Source: Fontisphaera persica (GTDB lineage Bacteria; Verrucomicrobiota; Verrucomicrobiia; Limisphaerales; Fontisphaeraceae). Taken from it: a DNA stretch of 64,000 bases. Shown piece by piece: positions 1 through 15,000 of this stretch. Under the pieces are notes generated by a model. The model saw only the letters and a program-made list of their open reading frames with translations. It was not told the origin of the DNA and did no database searches. The stretch is taken from contig NZ_CP116615.1 in NCBI RefSeq assembly GCF_024832785.1, positions 992,001-1,056,000 on the forward strand, written 5' to 3'. The position numbers and the translations under genes were made by a program. How positions within the stretch are numbered: position 1 is the first letter of the stretch; each line of letters opens with the position of its first letter.

Positions 1-3000
1 AAGCTGATCATCCGGGGCGGGGATCAGTTTGAAGACCGGGGCGACTTGTTGGTCATCCATAATCAGAACGGTCCAGCGATTCCGGGCACGTTGCAGACGG
101 TGTCTTTCCAGCGGCGGGTGCAGGTGGGAGAGGATCGCTTGGGGAATCCGATCTTCCAGCAGGATCGGGATGTGGATACGGGCCAGTTGCTTTGGGACAC
201 CTTCCGTACCCTCAACGGTTTGGGGCAGCCGGCCAACCGGGTGGGGCTGGACGGCCAGCGGTTTGATGGCGTGTGGATTGACGCGATTGAGCGGCTGGAT
301 TTGCGCCTGACGGCGGGGGATGATGTATTCACCTTGCTGCCGGATGCGGCCAATGCGCGCGCTGTATTGCCGCCGCTGGACGTGATGGTGGTGGCGGGTG
401 ATGGCCACGACTTGATCCGTGTGCAGAAAGCCGATGGCAACGTTGCCATTCTGGGCGGGGCGGGGAATGATCGGGTGGAAATCCATAATAATCATCGGTT
501 GGATGGCATCACGGGGCGGATCAGCTTTGACGGGGATGGTGACATTGAGGAGCGCAGCATACCGGTGATGGCCTCGGAATATGCCGACATTATTGCGCGT
601 TCGCCGAGTGTATTTATCAATTCTGAGGCGCTGGACCAGGTGGTGATTGACGGAACGGGAGTGGGCCGCCGGTATTCGCGTCCGGAGCTGGGGCCGATCT
701 TATTTGAGGACGTCAACACCCATTACATCCAGTTGCGTGTGGTGGTGCAAAACGCCGACGGCACGGTGCGCGAAAATCTGGTGCAGGAGATGGGCCGCCA
801 GAAGTTCGGGGTGCAGAAGCGGGATGCCCAGGGGCGGTTGTTGTGGTATGATGCCGAGGGATTGGAGGTGCTCAGTTCGGCCAGCGGCATTCCGGTCATT
901 TTGGAGCGGCCGGCCAACACACCGGGGGCGCGGCCGGTGTACTTGAACGAGGAGGGCAAGGAAGTCTTCAATGTCACGCCGCGCAAGGCGTTCGTGACGG
1001 ACTTCGTCAATGGCTCACTGCTGTACATTGACCAGTACGGCAACCGGGTGGACAACAACATTCTGGTGCTTAACGGGCCCGGGCCGGACTTCACCGTCTA
1101 TGAGCATGACAGCGGGGAGGTGGAGTTCAACCGCATAGACGTGCTGGTGAGCGTGGATGGAATCACGTGGGTGAGTGTGAAGGGCAGCCAGACTTTTCCG
1201 GTGCGACTGGCGGGCGACCAGGGTTTCACCAACAACGCGTTTGCGCGGTCTTATGATTTGGGCGGCCTGTCGTTTGCCCGGTATATCCGCATCGTGGGCA
1301 CTGACAGCGGCAATGGCGGCTTCGATTTGGATGCCATCGGCATCATCCATCCGGGCGTCCATGCGCCGGTGTTCCACACTCTCTTATGGAATACGACCGG
1401 CACGCCGACAGAACTGGCGGCGGTGTTGGGCGCACCCAACAGCCAGGCACAAATCCCCAACGAGCAGAAGAGTCTGCCGCTCTCGAATAACCGGGTTATC
1501 ACTTACATGGCGGTGGCGCCCTCGTTGATTCCGGTAAATCAGGTGCAGGTGGTGACGTGGCGGCGGACGGAGGATGTGCGGGTGGCCCGGTCGGGGGGCA
1601 ATGACACGGTGGTGGTGAGCGCGGCCCGCAGCACGTCCACGTTGACGGGGGCCATTGAGAATTACTGGGCGGAAATCTATCAGCTTGATGCCCAAGGGAG
1701 GCTTCAATATCACCGGGGGTCGGCCAGCCCTGAGCTGAAGTATTACCTGGGCGGTGAGCGGGTATTGGATCCATTCACGGGCGCGCCGTTAACTTATCAG
1801 GGTGGAGAACCCGTGCGGGATGTGTTTACTGGCGCGATTCTGTATGACGCGACGGGCGCCATGCGGGTGCACGCGCCGGGTGATCCGATGTATCACTTTG
1901 CGGGGGATCCGGTGGTGCATTTCACGGGGGACATCCAGCGCTACCTGGGTGGGGAGCAGGTGTATGATGAGAATGGCCAGCCGGTGATGAATCCGGGGAA
2001 TGTACCGTTCCTGCACACGGGTGGGCAGGCCATAATTTACAATCGCCGGGTTCAGCTTTACGACCTGATCAACAGCCAGGGCGGGCGGGTGGAAGTGGGC
2101 AATTATTACACGCCGCCGACCTTCACGGGGGTGACGGGCAATGCCACCGTGGTGCTTGACTTGTCGGCCCTGCCTGGCTTTGCGTACGATTTGACGGCGG
2201 CGGATGTGGTGGGGTTGGTGGTGTATGACGGGACGCGCATCTATCGGTTAAACAACAACCAGTTTAGCGTCAATGCGGCGACGGATCGCATCACGGTGAA
2301 TCCGTTGGGGGCCTCGGGGCCGGTCACCCTTCGCGTCAGCATTGCCACGCCGGCCAAATACAAGGCGGGGGATCCGGTGCTTTATTACGGCGATGAACGG
2401 GTGCAGATCGGCCAGCCGCGGGTGGACGGGGCGGGGAATCTCAAGCTCGATGAGAATGGGTATGTCATGTTGTACACCAGCACGGTGGATGCGCAGGGCC
2501 GTCCGCTCTTCCATGCGCGGGGTGAGCCGGTGTACGTGCTCAAGCCGGGGGCGGGCAGCGGGCCTTACGGGCCGGATGCCTTCGTGACGCTGACATACGC
2601 GGGGGGTGAGGCCAAGCTTTCGCTGGGGAATGAGCCGCGTCGCTTCCTGGGCGGGGAGCCGGTTTATTGCACGGACGCGGACCCGTTGACGCAAGCGGGC
2701 CTGTTTGCGCGCATTGCCGGATTGGGGCTGTCCGAGGGTATTTTGTTGACCAATCTGGAAAGTGTGAACGTGCTATTGGGGTCGGGCCATGACACCTTCC
2801 AGGTCAAGACTGCGCCGGCGGAATTGTGGGTGTATGGCGGCGCGGGCAATGATACGTTCAACGTGCATTCGGATTACTTCTCGCTGGACGACCTTCGGTT
2901 CCCGGTGCGGCTGGATGCCGGCCCGTATCTGGGCGGGCGGGCGGAGTTGGGGGCCACGCCCTATTTGAATACGAGCGGGGGCAACAACAATGTTCTGTTC

Positions 3001-6000
3001 GTTAGTGATCAGAATGATCCGGATGCGGACGGCGCGGTGGAGATCACGCGCGACACGCTCCGCGGCTTGGCTCCGGCGGAAATAACCTATACTGCTTCCA
3101 ACGGCAGTTTCCGCAGTCTCTACGACGCGGGGCTGGGCACATTCTCCAATGCCATTCTCATCCGTGGTGGCACAGGCGGGAACCAGATGACGGTCAGCAG
3201 CACGCGCGCCAACCTCGGGGTGGTGGAAGTGACTGCGGTGTGGTCGGGCACGGGTGCGGATACGGTCAGCATTACCGATACCACGCCGCGTTACCTGCTG
3301 GTGCGGGGTCAGACGGGGAATGACAGGATAGACGCCACGCTGACGGCGGCGGGGGTTACCGCATTTGGCGATGAGGGCAACGACACTTTGCTGGGTGGCA
3401 GCGGGAACGATTTCCTGATGGGTGGGGATGCCATGGATGTCATTTCGGGCGGGGTGGGGGATGACGTGCTGGCGGGAGATGGGGCGGTGTTTGAGCGAGC
3501 GTCCAACTACGGTTTGCGGCGCTTTGAAACCACGAACGACGCTGAAGGCGGCAATGATAACCTGGCCGGGGGTGAGGGGGCGGACATTCTCCTGGGCGGC
3601 ACGGCCAATGACACGCTGAGCGGTGGGACGGGCGACGATATTCTTTTGGGAGATGGCGGCTACATTCTTTTTGACGCTGCCAATCGTCCGGTGCGCATCG
3701 CCGCGATACAACATCAGGGAGACGGTAATGATCTATTGGATCAAACGGGTGCCGCGGGGGCGGACATATTGCTGGGCGGCAGCGGGGACGACCAGTTGTA
3801 TGCGGGCGGGGAGGAGGCTCTGGAGAACATTCTGCTGGGGGACAATGGCGTGGTCGTGCTCAACGATCCCAATGCCGCGCCGGGCGAGACCTGGGACATT
3901 TACACCCACCAGCCGCAGTATGGCGGGCGCGACGTCCTCATGGGCGGGCCGGGCAATGACATTTTACTTGGCGGCTCTGGCGGTTTTGACGCGCCGGGGA
4001 TGGGCGGGGACACCATGAGCGGCGGCGATGGCGATGACATTCTTGTGGGCGATGGCGGTTACATCACCCGCGACCCGCAGCGGCGGGTGACCGAGGTGCG
4101 GAGCATTGATTTGTCTTATGGCGGTGATGACGTGCTGGACCAGACGGGAAATCAAGGGCGGGACATTCTGATGGGCGGGGCGGGTCATGATCAACTTTAC
4201 GGCGGCGCGGATGTGCTGACCGATATACTGCTCGGCGACCATGGCGTGGTTTATTTGCAGACGGGCGATTCCGCGAATGAGTTTGATGTGGCAACGCTGG
4301 GGCCTGAGGTTGGGGGCCATGACATCCTGCGCGGCGGGGCGGGAGAGGACATATTGCTGGGGGGCAGCGGGGATGATGGGTTGGATGGTGACGAGGGCGA
4401 TGACATTGTGCTGGGGGACAATGGTTATGTATGGCGCGATGCGGACGGCGCCATTCGGCGGGTGGAAACGCGGTCGCCCGAATATGGTGGCAATGATGTC
4501 CTTGACCAAAATGGCGGGCAGGGTCTGGACATTCTGCTGGGTGGTTCTGGCAATGATTCCCTGTACGGTGGGCCGGGTAGCGAGGGGAATGTCCTCCTGG
4601 GTGACAACGGCGTGGTGGCGGGGGGCACGCGGGCGATTTGGACGGATACGGCGGCGGCGGATGCCAATGATATTTACACGAAGGATGTGGTGGCGGGGGC
4701 GCCGTCGGTGGCCTACGGTGGCCATGACTTCCTCTATGGCAGCGGGGGCAATGATGTGCTCATGGGCGGGATGGGTAACGATGTGGTCTTTGGTGGGGCC
4801 GGGGACGACATTCTGCTTGGCGACGGGGGATACAACGACCGCGATGCAACTGGTTTGCTGCTGGAAATTCGCACTGCGGAAGCGGCCTTTGGGGGCAATG
4901 ACTTCCTGGATTACCTCTCTTACAGCGGGCCCTTGAGCCATGCGGCTTGGGCAGCGGGCAGTGATGTGCTGTTGGGGGGGACGGGGGATGATACCATTGA
5001 CGCCGGCCTGGCGGCGCAACCGCACCTGATGTTTGGGGATAATGGGCGCATTGGCTTCGTGGTGGGAGACCGTGACCCGCGCTCATTGGACGGCCAATAT
5101 GGTGGGCGCGATCGCATTACGGGCAGCCCGGCGGCGGACATTATCATTGGCGGCAGCGGGGGGCTGGATGCGGCCGGTGTAGGGGGCGATGTAATTGCCG
5201 GCATGGGCAGCGATGACATCCTGTTTGGGGACGGGGCGCATATTGCTTATGATGTTTTTGGCCAGTTGATTTTTGTGGAGAGTGTGGACTTGGGTCTGGG
5301 CGGTGATGACGTGATGGATGTGCATGATCTGACGGAAGTCCGCAACTACATTACCGAGTATGGCAATGCCTTTGCCCAGACGATTGCGACCGGAGCTGAT
5401 CTTATCATCGGCGGTTACGGGAATGACCTGGCTTATGGTGGCACCGGGGAGGTCAGCACGGATGTCATGCTGGGGGATAATGCGCGGGTCACGTTGGCTT
5501 TGGTGGCGGGCTTCCGTTCGGTGGTCATTCTCAATAATGAGCGCTTCGTGCTGACCGGACCGTTCACGGGCATTGAAACGGTGGGCGCCGCTGGTGGCAA
5601 TGATCGTTTATACGGAGGTTTGGGGGATGACATCATCCTTGGCGGACCAGCGGATGATTTTCTGGTGGGGGGCGCGGGCGATGAGCTGATGTTTGGCGAA
5701 GGTGGGCGGGATGTGTTGTACGGCGGCGACGCCCTGTATGCGGAGCAACATTTCCGCTGGTCGAATGAAGCGGAGCGGGCGGTTAAGATGACGCTGCCGC
5801 TGGATTGGACGCAGGCGGAAGCGATGCAGCCGACGGGTTATGAGCCTCCGTTGATCACGCCGGCGGTGCTGATGGGTCAGTCGGTGGCAGGCGCCAATGA
5901 CGGCCAGGATGTGCTCTTTGGGGGCGCGGACACGGATTGGATGTTTGGCGGGGGCCAGATTGATTTTCTGGATGGAGACGAGGGCGATGATTATCTCGAT

Positions 6001-9000
6001 GGCGGGGCAGGCAATGATTATCTCACCGGCGGCCCGGCTGATGACGTGATCCTGGGTGGCGATAATGACGACATCCTGCACGGGGATTTCGATATGGATG
6101 GCAGTTTCGTGGGGGTGGCGGGCAGGGATCAAATTTATGGCGGTCCGGGCAGTGACCGGCTCTTTGGGGAAGGCGGGCCTGGTTCGCTGGCGGGTGAGCG
6201 GATGTGGGGCGGGGCGGGGGTGGATTATTTGTACGGTTATGCCCACACCACAGGCACGTCCACGCAAACGCAACTGCTGGCGGAGACGCAAATCGTGGGC
6301 AGCGAAATGCATGGGGGTCCGGATAACGATTGGCTCTACGGCAGCATCCGCAAGGAGGTCATCTATGGGGATGGCGGCGCGGAATTCATCCACGGCGACT
6401 GGTTCTACACGCGCACCTATGCGGTCAATCCGTGGGCGGCGACTCTGGGCGGTGATGACAAGATTTTTGGCGGGGCCGGGGAAGACCAGCTTTTGGGCGG
6501 CGGCGGCAGTGATGAGCTATGGGGCGGTCCGGACAGTGACTGGCTGGAGGGGCAGGACGGCGTGGATAAACTCTACGGCGGCGAGGGGATTGACATGATC
6601 CTGCTCGACAGCAATCCGGAATACCGCTTTTTCGGGGATGACTTTAACGGACATTACGGCAATTACGTGCGCGGTGACGCGCTGGACGACAACGCGACAG
6701 ATATTTTGCTCATTGAAGGCACGGATGACCGGGACACCATCCTGATTTCCGAGGAGGTGGCCATCATTGGCGATCTCAACGTGCCCAACAACGGTCTGGT
6801 CAGTTTTGTCTCCACCTTCACACTGACGCTGACCTTGGCGGGCCAGACTCGCACGGCCGACTTTACGGTGAATATCAGTCTGGGGATTGATAATGCCATT
6901 GACCGGCTTAATCAGGCGTTTACGCAGCCGGGCAATCCATTCTTTGCGTATCAGGATGGCACGGGCCGACGGCACGGTTATGTGGAGGCTGTCCGGCGGG
7001 GCAACCAGATTGCGATGGTGACTCGCGGATTTGGACGGCAGGCGGTGCTCACCATCTCGAATGTGGACGTGAATACCCGCAATTACCTTGGTTTGGGGCG
7101 TGCCACTGGCATGCAACAAGGGGTTGAGCAACTGGTGGTGGATATGATTGTGGGTGGGGTGACGGAGATACAATTCGACCAGTGGCCGCAACGGGGCATT
7201 TTGACGCGGGGGGGCACGCAGCACACCGCGATGGGGACGTGGCGCAATGCCCAGGGGGTGCCGATGGTGGAGCAGTTCCGCATCTCCGGCCTGGGCGGCA
7301 ATGACACGCTGGGCTTCCTGCCCGGGGCGGCGGCGGTGGATATGAGCGCGTTGAATGCGCGCAGCTTTGATTGGGTGGGCGTCATGGACGGCGGGCCGGG
7401 CAATGATACCTTGCTGGGCAGCAACGGCCGCGATCGCATGGACGGTGGTTTTGGCAGCGATACGCTATATGGATTTGGTGGGGATGACCGCCTGTTTGGT
7501 GATGGCGGACCCGGCCAGGGGCTGCCGAGTGATGATGACTGGCTGTTTGGCGGCGAAGGCAATGACGATCTCATCGGGGGGCAGGGCACCAATCGTCTCT
7601 ATGCCTGGCCGTTGGATCCCAATATTGGGGGTATTAATGATCCGGCCATAACGGAACTGCGTTTTACGGACCAGCTTCGCGGCGTGGTGACGGATACCAA
7701 CCGGATTGCGCGCATTGTGGCCACGGCCGATGCGCCCGCTGATGGCATTCTTACGGCCGATGCCCATTTCAGCCTGGTGATTGGGCCCAATCGGCCGGTG
7801 GATGTTGTGGTGCGAGCCAGCGCCACGGACGGCAGTGACAACATTGCCAGCGTGCCCAATGAATCCGTGGATGATTTGGTGGCCGATATCAACCAGGCCC
7901 TGGCGCAGGCGGGTCTGAGCGCGTGGGTGGTGGCCAAGCGGGCGCAGGATGGGAATGGGCAGGTGACCAACCGGATTGCCCTTGAGACGCTGGGCACAAC
8001 ATTAAGTATTACAAACATTCCGGCGGGTAATGCGGCGGCGACGGAATGGCGCCTGGCCCAAGGGCAGACCTCGGTGATGGGCGTGCTGCTGGGCAGCGGA
8101 GCGGCGCCGGTGGATGGCCGCATCAGCAGTCCAGCGGGGGCGTCGTTGACCTTGTTGCACAATAACACGTTTGCCACCATCAGCCTTACGAAGGCGGAAA
8201 CGGCCGGCAACACGACGCTGGATCAATTGATTGCCCAGATCAACGCGAAGCTGGCGGCTTCGCCCCTGGCCGGGCAGGTGGTGGCGGAGAACAGCGGCGG
8301 CCGCATTTTGCTGCGTTCGCAATTCACCTCGCTCAAGTTGCTTTCCCAGTTTGGGGTCTTTGTGGATCCAGCAACTGGCCAGTACTACAATAACGATGGG
8401 GACGGGCGATACGCGGTGGTGGATACCGGACTGAACCGGATGCTGGGCAGTCCGCGCAATGACCTGCTGTTCGGCGGCACGGGTCTGGACTTCCTGTATG
8501 GTAATGGCGGCAACGACACGCTCTTCCGCGCCGATGGGACCACCTTTGAATCCCTCGACGGCGGGCTGTCTGGCGATGATTGGAAGCAGTATGCCCGCGA
8601 GTCCACCAAGGTCTGGTACTATCGGGCCACCAATGCGGATGATGTGATTGAGGTGAACTTCGTCACTGAGCCGGGGCTTTTACAAGACCTGCACCTCATC
8701 ACGCGGCTCACCAACAATAACGGCAATTTCACTTTCTCCGCCCAGGTGAAGCTCAACTTCAATGCGACGGATGCCCATGGCAATCCCATCTGGAATCCGG
8801 TGGATGCGTATGTGGATTACACCGCGCTGCGGGAGCAGGCTCAGACGGGCGCGCCCAGCAGCCCGCTGGGACAGGCGCGGCTCCAGTATCGCCAGCAGGA
8901 GATGGCCAGCAACCTCCTGCCGCCGGAGGGTGATTTCATTGCCATCATCATTGACGCGCTGGAGGGCAATGACCGCATTACCGTGGGGCCGACGGTGCAA

Positions 9001-12000
9001 AAGACGGTCTGGGTGGATGCCGGGCCGGGGGATGACGTGGTGGAATTCCTTTCCGGCAACGCCATATTGGCGGACAAGGCGGAGCGGCCGCATCGTAATG
9101 ACATTCCCGACTTTGCCTATGGCCTGGGATGGGCGGCGCTGGTTTCGCGGGGTGACATCGTGGATTGGACGTTGGGAGTTGCCACCGGTGTGGCGCGGTT
9201 CAACCTGTCGCTCAACGGCGCGCGCGATGCCTACACCCTTGCCTTGCCAGCCAGCGGCGTGAATGGTTTGAGTGACAACACCACTGCGGCCCATTTGGTG
9301 GCGGACTTGAATGCGGCGCTTAAAGCCGCCAATCTGGATGCCCTGATTTCTGTGGTGGCGCTGGGCCAGCGCATCGCTTTTGTGCCGGCGCCCAACAGCC
9401 CGGTGGTTTCGATACAAATCAATAGCACTGATGCCAGTGTGGTGGATGCCCTGGCGGCGTTGCGCTTCAAACCGGAGGACATTGCGGGGCAGGCGGTGCT
9501 CACGGGTGGGGCGGCGGCGCCGGTGAATGGGGTGCTTGCGTCCGATTTGCGCTTCAGTGTGCGCATCAACGGCGGCCAGCCGGTGACGGTCTTTTTGCCG
9601 GCCTCGGCCACCAACGGGGTGGATAATACGGCCAATGCTTCGCTGGATGACCTGGTGGCGGATCTTAACGAGGCCATCGAGCGGTCGGGTTTGGGGAGTG
9701 CATTGCGGGCAGGACGGGTGGATAATCGGGTGCGGCTTTACACCACCACGGCGGTGGCGAATGCCTCGCTGGCGCTGAACGCGCCAGCCAACAGCGCCAT
9801 GCTTGACCAGCTTCACTTTGCGGATGGGCAGGAGGCCTCGGCCGTGTATGTGCTTTCGCGCAACGTCTCCTTCACCGGCCTGACGATGGACAGCGCGGAT
9901 GATGTGGACTACTTCGTCTTCATGCTGGGGGCCATTCCGCAACCGGGGGCCGGCATCCGGCTGGCGAGCGCCTCGGTGCTGGATGGGTTGGGGCTGAGCA
10001 TCTATGACCTGAATCAGCTCAACCAGTTTGGGGTGTATGTGCCGGTGACCATCAACCCGGACGGGCCGGATTTGGAGGGGGGCAATAATTCGCTCCAGTC
10101 GGCTTATCTGCTGACGAATATCGAGGACTTCAGCCGCATCACCAATCTGACCATCCACCGGGATACCGCGCTGGATGTGGATTATTACCGCTTCACGCTG
10201 GCGCAGGACGGCACGGCGGCCGATCGGTTCAGCCTGTTGCAGGTGGAGGCCGATGAATGGCTGCGGCTGGAGCTGCTGGACGGCACGGGGACGGTGTTGC
10301 GTTCGGGCGACACGCAGCTCAAGAACAATGTCACGCTGTCGCTCAATGGGCTGGCGCGTGGCACGTATTATGTGCGAGTAACTTCCGGCGCCAACACGGG
10401 GTTGGGCACCATCACGCGCGCTGGTTTGCCGGATGTGCTGCGGCTGACGGGGGGAGATTTCAACAATCCTGCGGCGGTGGTGGTGGATCCGGCGGGGGCC
10501 AATAATGGCTTCCGCATCCGCGCGGACGGCAACGGTTCAGCCTGGAACAACGTGCTGGTGGTCATTCGCGGCGGAGCCGCGGCTGGCGCGGAGACGGCGG
10601 TGTATGACAACAGTGACCGTTCCCTCACGCTGACGATTGCGGATGGCGTTTCAACGGCGGCGCAGATTGTGGCCGCGATTGAAAACGCCCATCTGGCCAA
10701 TCCGGGGGCCATGCCCTTCCGGGCGGCGTTGTTTGGCGCCAACAACAACGGCGCGGGTACGGTGCGATATGGTGATTTGCCCAATGCCATCAAGCTGCAG
10801 CATGGCGACGCCTTTAATAAAGCGAAGGTCATCCTGAATCCCATGGGCGCCAACAATGCGTTGACGATTGAAGCCGCGACGTTCGGCAACGCGTACAACG
10901 GCACGGTGGTGGTGTTCCGGCATGGCGCCACGCCGGCGGTGGCGTTCGATCCGGTGAACCTTCTGCTCACGATTACCATGGTGGAAGGGGTGACCACGAC
11001 CAACGAGATCATCCAGCTCATTAATAACGCCGGTCCGGCTGTGCCGTTTGTGGCCTCCTTGTTTGAAACCAACCGGACGGCTGCTTATGAGCTGTATCCG
11101 AGTCTGGGCGCCAAGGGCAATTCCATCCTCAACTTGTCGGGCCGGCAAAATGGCTTCATATCGTTCGCCGGCCTGCAGCCGGGGGTGCCCTACCTGCTGA
11201 AGGTGAATTCGCCCAATTTGGTGCCCACGATATACAGCCTTAACTTCCAGATTGAGGCTGGCGGCGCGGCTTCGACGGTGAGCCTGGCCACTTCCAATAA
11301 CGTCGTGCGGCGTGATGTGATCCTGGGAGGCGCGGGACACGATGTGCTGAAGGGAGGCATGGGAGAGGACTGGATATTTGGCGGGCCGGGGAATGACGTG
11401 CTGAGCGGTGGTTTGGATCGGCAGGCCAGTGACTTGTTGTTTGGCGGGCCGGGCGATGACACCTTCCAGATTCTGCCTGATTTGCTGCCGTTGTTGAATA
11501 ACTCTGACCAGACTTTCATTCCGACCACGGTGGACCAGCTCTTTGGCGGTGAGGGCAATGACCGGGTGTTGTTCCTGGGCGGTGATTATGACAACGTGAG
11601 CCGGCCCATACCGGACTTTGCGTCCATCCGGTATAATCGCATTTTGCACCGGTACGAATTTACTTCGCTGCTGTGGGATTCAGCCAACCAGCGGTTTGTC
11701 ACGGAGACCGTGCCCGGGGCAACGTTGGTGGCGACCAACAGCCCGCCGGTGGATGGTCGTCTGGCGGCTGATCTTGCCTTTGGCCTGCTGCTCGACGGGG
11801 TGGAATACGCCATCACCGTGAATCATCGGCTGACCCACGGTGTGCTGGTGGCGGCGCAACCGTTTGCGGGGGTGCTGGGCATGGGGCAAAGCCGAGGTTT
11901 TCGCCTTACCCTGGGGGCGGCTTATGACACCACCATTACGGTCAATGGCCCGGTGGCGACCTTGAATGATCTGGTGGCGCGGGTGAATGACGCGCTGCAG

Positions 12001-15000
12001 GCCAGCCCGGTGGCGGGCAGCGTGGTGGCGTTTGCCAGCGGCGGCCGGCTGGGCTTGCGGGTGCAGGGGATCGTGGATGCGGAGGTGCTTACGGTGGGGG
12101 TGGCGGTGAATCGGACGCTGGCGGATCTGGAATTCTTCGGCTTCGAGACCGCCGCCGCGCCGGGCCAGAGCGCACCGATCAATAATTCGGCCGCGGATTT
12201 GGCGGCGGATATCGCTGTGGCCATGCGGACCGCGGTCAACATGGCCACCGGCGCCACGGAAGACATTACTGACCGGCTTACGGCCACCAGCATTCAGGGG
12301 CGGCTGGCTTTCCTGACAACGTTCATGGCCAAAGACCTGCGGCTGGCTGTGCCGGTCAGCGGGGTGCGGGCGGAGGCGGGACGCGCTTTGGGGCTGGTGC
12401 CGGGACAGGTGGCGGTGGCCAAGACGGTATATACGCAGCTTTATTTCTTCTATCAGGCCAATGGGGTGGAGCGCACGGTCATTGATTTGCGCGCGGGCAA
12501 TGATGTATTCCGCGCGGATCCGGGCTTTACCTTCCCGAATCTGGCCTCCGAATGGGGAATCAAGACGGGGGATTACGAGCAGCAGGGCATCTTGTCCCAA
12601 CTGGAAATTTACGGTGGCACGGGCAATGACCGGCTGTTTGGCGGGCCGTACAATGACCGCATCTTTGGCGGGGACGGCAATGACTTCATCGCGGGCGGTC
12701 TGGGCAATGACTTGATTGACGGCGGGCCGGGGCGGGATTTGCTGGCCGGCAATACGACTTCCGAGCCGGATGACTTTGAATATGTGACGCGCAACGCCGT
12801 GGATGGGCAGAACGATGATGTAAATTATGCGGCCTTCCTGCCGGATATCATGGCTCAGGCCGAGATTAAGGGCCTGACGCTGCACGAAGGGGACATGGGG
12901 GATTATTACATCATCCGCACGCCGGCGGCGCTCAAGCAATTCAATGCTTCCACCGCCGCCGGGCTTACTGCCGCCATGATCGCGGTGATGTTTGATGATC
13001 CGGTGCAACAGAGCTTCTTCCAGCATGCCTTGCAGCAACATCAACTGGGGCTGTTCCTGTACGCTGCCGCGGACACTGATCCGGGGGCGGCGCTATCCAT
13101 TTTGCCGGTGGAGAAATTCACGGGCGTGCCTGAATACTACATTTTGCACGTCGTCAATCTGCGCGCGTACCAGGTAAAGGCGGTGTTGCCCGGGCCGGAC
13201 AACGGACGGCTGGCGCAACTGGCGCGGTTCACGCTGACGTTGGGGGCGGAGCGTTATGTCATCACGGTGGACCACACGGCCACGCAGGATAACAACCATC
13301 TGGATGCCATGGTGGCGGACCTGAACCATGCCTTCACCCTGGCTGCGCCGGTGGGCGGCGGGGCGGCAGTGAATCTGGCCAATCGGGTGTATGCGTACAA
13401 TGAAGGTGGGTACCTCATTCTGCAATCCAAGCTGCCGGCGAACATCGCCATAGATTTGGATACTTTGACCGGGGCCGCGGCCTTTGGGTTTGGAGCGCAC
13501 CAAACCAGCGCCGGGCAGGCGGCGGCCATGGGACGCTACAAGATTACGTTCAACACTGATCCCAATAATGGAGCGGCGGCTGGGCATACGATTGACACGA
13601 GCGCCAATCAGGCCGGGCTGCTGATTAATTCGGTGGATGCGGCCTTCCGGCCTGTGGTCATTCCGCTGGGTGACATCAATGGGGACGGTTTTGCTGATTT
13701 TGTGGCCGGAGTGAAGGACGACATATTCGGCGGGCTGACGACGATACGCATTTACCTGGGTGGTCATTATCCGGAGCCGCGCAATCCGGATGGGTCCTTT
13801 GTGGACTTGAACAACAACGGCCGGGCGGATGACCAGTCGTTGTTCTACCTGGCGCTGGCGTCGGTGCAGATCAACCTGCCGGCGCCAGTGCTGCGGGAAT
13901 CGGTCACGGATGCCACCTTGCGCAGCTATTTCAGCGTGCCGGGCGATCTTAACGGGGACGGCATCCACGAGGTGGTGGTGAGTGTGAGCCGGAGCAATGG
14001 CGCTGCGGATGGGCGCACAGGGGTTTATGTGCTCTGGGGCCGTCCAGACAATCCGGCCACGCTGCCGCCAGATGGGTGGGGCACGAGCATTATCAACCTG
14101 ACCACAGCAGCGGATGTAATCCTGACGGCGCCTTCGGGGGTGGCGCGCGCCGAGATGGCGGGAGATGTCACAGGGGATCAGCGGGGTGATTTGCTCGTGC
14201 AGTTGAACAATGTGGTGTATGTCGCCTCGGGCAACGGGCTGGTGTCGGGGGCGATTGCCTCGCTACCCATTCGTTATGTGGCTGGGACGGTGGGGCATTT
14301 TGCGGGCATTGGTGATTTCAACGGGGATGGCAAAGAAGATTTTGCCATTCTCGACACCGCGACGAACAAGGTGCATGTAATCACTGCGGTGCCGGCGGGG
14401 GTCACCACGCTGGCCGGCCTGAACACGCCGTCGGATACACGCTACGAAGCGTCTGCCAGCCTTGCTGGATACCGGCTTGTGGCTTTGGGCAATGTCAATG
14501 CGGATGGTTATGCGGATTTCGCGCTGACTGCACAGGCTGGTTCGTTGATATTCCGCGGCAAGGCGGCCGCAGGGGTGCTGGTTTCCGGCACCGATGCGTT
14601 GCGGGTGCCGGCGGGGCAGATCATCGTTGGCGCGGGACGGTTCAATGACGATGCTTCCTGGGACATTGCGGCGGTCCAACTGGAGCGCAGCCCGCGGCTG
14701 GAGGAAAGCGGACTATACCTGGTGCACGCGGTAGGGGCGCTCTACTTGGGGGATGCGAATATCTTCAGTGGACTGGGCACGTCCAACCCGGTCATCCGCC
14801 AGCCCGCCGTGGTCTTTGAGCCGGGGCGGCCGATGTATGTGGACGAAGTGGGGGCGGTGGCGCCGAGTGGATTTTTTGCGATGGTTGGCGATGTGAATCG
14901 TCCGGCACGCACCTTGCCGGCGCATGGGTCGTTTGTACTGGCCGGAGACACGATCACGCTGAATGTGACCACCTTTACGTACGACACAGCTTATAACTTC

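Noticed and set aside
8680-10158. Minus-strand frame of 492 codons, and similar long antisense frames at 19,774-21,213, 25,240-26,655 and 42,316-43,776
   Set aside because: All lie opposite the giant genes, show arginine/histidine-rich shadows and no family resemblance.
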